Source: Ensifer canadensis
GTDB taxonomy: Bacteria; Pseudomonadota; Alphaproteobacteria; Rhizobiales; Rhizobiaceae
Reading direction: 5' to 3'
DNA length: 64,000 bases
Assembly (NCBI RefSeq): GCF_017488845.2
Contig: NZ_CP083370.1
Coordinates: 1,240,001-1,304,000, forward strand
Positions 62,806-64,000 of the stretch are shown in pieces; within the stretch, counting starts at the first letter, position 1; each line of letters begins with the position of its first letter. Under the pieces are notes generated by a model. That model was not told where the DNA came from. It was given only the letters and a program-made list of their open reading frames with translations, and did no database searches. A program made the translations under genes and the position numbers.

Positions 62806-64000
62806 ATGACGTTCGACAAAAATGCGCTCGGCTTCGGTTACGGTGAACATGCGCCATTCGCGTCGAATCCCTGGGCGACGCGCGGCAGGCTCTACCCGGA
62901 AGCGACAAGCCCGACGCGGTCCGATTTTCAACGTGACCGCGACCGCATCGTGCATACGACCGCCTTTCGCCGGCTAAAACACAAGACGCAGGTCTTCATC
63001 GCCGCCGACGGCGACCACTATCGCACCCGCCTGACCCACACGATCGAGGTGGCGCAGATTGCACGCGCGCTGGCGCGAGCGCTGAAGCTGGACGAGGACC
63101 TCGCCGAAGGCGTGGCGCTCGTCCATGATTTCGGCCACACGCCGTTCGGGCATACGGGCGAGGATGCGCTGCATGAGATGCTCAAGCCCTATGGCGGCTT
63201 CGATCACAACGCCCAATCGTTGCGTATCGTCACCAAACTCGAGCGGCGCTACGCCGAGTTTGACGGCCTGAACCTCACCTGGGAAAGCCTGGAGGGGCTG
63301 GTAAAACACAATGGGCCGCTTCTGAGCCTTGACGGGCAGGGCACCCACGGCCCGGTGCCGCAGCCGATCCTGGACTATTGCGCTATTCACGACCTTGAGC
63401 TTGCAAGCTTTGCGAGCCTCGAAGCACAGGTGGCGGCGATCGCCGATGATATCGCCTACAACACCCATGATATCGATGACGGTCTGAGGTCCGGCTACCT
63501 GACCTTCGAGATGCTGGAGGACGTGCCGTTTCTCGCCCGCCTGATGCGCGAGGTCAGCGATCGTTATCCCGGCCTTGAAGCGAGCCGCTTCACCCATGAG
63601 ATTATGCGCCGCCAGATCACGGCGATGGTCGAGGACGTGATTGCGGTCGCGCAGACGCGCCTCCGGGATATCAGGCCCGAAAGTGCCATGGATGTCAGGC
63701 AGGCTGGTAGGGTCATAGCGACATTCTCGGACGAGATGGGCGAGACCGACAAACAGATCAAGAGACTGCTGATGACGCGGATCTATCGCCATCCCGAGGT
63801 GATGCGGGTGCGCGAAGGAGCTGCGTCGATCGTTTGCGATCTCTATCGCGCCTTCATGGCCGACCCTTTGCTGATGCGCGAACATTATTGGATCGACCAG
63901 ATCCCTGGTATGGCCGAGCCGGCGCGGGCGCGTCATGTCGGCGACTATCTGGCCGGAATGACGGATACCTTCGCCATCAGTGTCCACCGCCGTTTGTTTG
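62806..64000 (+). CDS. dgt: Deoxyguanosinetriphosphate triphosphohydrolase-like protein (3' end cut)
   Basis: The 398 visible codons run off the window with no stop; relatives are about 405 residues, so only a few are missing. The HD-domain metal site is intact: H in [15 protein letters not shown] in [20 protein letters not shown], and D in [15 protein letters not shown]. The enzyme hydrolyses dNTPs to deoxynucleoside and triphosphate. The N-terminus has the family's [33 protein letters not shown] 62806 is preceded by GTGTGAA, without a clear ribosome site. In rhizobia it often precedes argS. Confidence 0.93.
   Translation, partial: MTFDKNALGFGYGEHAPFASNPWATRGRLYPEATSPTRSDFQRDRDRIVHTTAFRRLKHKTQVFIAADGDHYRTRLTHTIEVAQIARALARALKLDEDLAEGVALVHDFGHTPFGHTGEDALHEMLKPYGGFDHNAQSLRIVTKLERRYAEFDGLNLTWESLEGLVKHNGPLLSLDGQGTHGPVPQPILDYCAIHDLELASFASLEAQVAAIADDIAYNTHDIDDGLRSGYLTFEMLEDVPFLARLMREVSDRYPGLEASRFTHEIMRRQITAMVEDVIAVAQTRLRDIRPESAMDVRQAGRVIATFSDEMGETDKQIKRLLMTRIYRHPEVMRVREGAASIVCDLYRAFMADPLLMREHYWIDQIPGMAEPARARHVGDYLAGMTDTFAISVHRRLF

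Noticed and set aside
1..64000. tRNA, rRNA, CRISPR arrays, insertion sequences or prophage genes
   Set aside because: I looked for cloverleaf-type GTTCRA arms with matching acceptor stems, regularly spaced repeats and transposase motifs, and found none that could be supported by eye.

Overview
This window is a GC-rich, densely coded chromosomal segment from a rhizobium-type alphaproteobacterium, most likely Sinorhizobium/Ensifer. The evidence is the complete aapJQMP general amino-acid transporter, a close ExoR homologue, EipB, a PopZ-like protein, a phasin with a TGC-rich operator, a RIME-like intergenic repeat, and the alphaproteobacterial order rpsB-tsf-pyrH-frr-uppS-cdsA-rseP-bamA-lpxD-fabZ-lpxA-lpxI-lpxB. 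I saw no tRNA, rRNA, CRISPR array, transposase or phage gene. About 54 protein genes are supported; the first and last are cut by the window ends.

Layout. 1-1.5 kb: end of a sulfite-reduction accessory gene (DUF934) and fpr. 1.7-12.6 kb: the accessory-looking part, with an acetate/succinate CoA-transferase, a GntR regulator with a perfect palindrome in front of it, and a tightly spaced five-gene operon. That operon encodes a six-helix ferric-reductase-like flavocytochrome b, a 1075-residue exported protein with four CxxCH haem sites and a DUF4384 domain, an OmpA-like protein, and two exported caspase-fold proteases that each carry an EF-hand-like loop. 12.7-17 kb: aapPMQJ on the minus strand. 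17.3-22.1 kb: metC, a FAD monooxygenase, an NDUFS6-like zinc-finger protein, an alpha/beta hydrolase, cysE and DUF3126. 22.3-27 kb: phasin, clpS-clpA, azlC-azlD and a RIME-like repeat. 27.1-30 kb: minus-strand operon ridA-gdpD-femAB-like-hit. 30.1-44.4 kb: eipB, then the translation and cell-envelope cluster through lpxB. 44.5-53.8 kb: gltA, comEC, exbB-exbD, pcm, tolC and popZ-like. 53.9-64 kb: valS, a FadL-type porin, exoR, xthA, cls, erpA and dgt.

Most of the window is housekeeping. The region from 30 to 44 kb links ribosome function (S2, EF-Ts, RRF), UMP kinase, undecaprenyl-PP and CDP-diacylglycerol synthesis, the site-2 protease, BamA and the first lipid A steps. The best candidate for an undescribed system is 4.0-12.6 kb. 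There, a predicted inward-to-outward electron route (NAD(P)H, FAD, two b haems, then multi-haem c-type protein) is encoded in one transcription unit with two periplasmic, possibly calcium-responsive caspase homologues and a peptidoglycan-binding protein.
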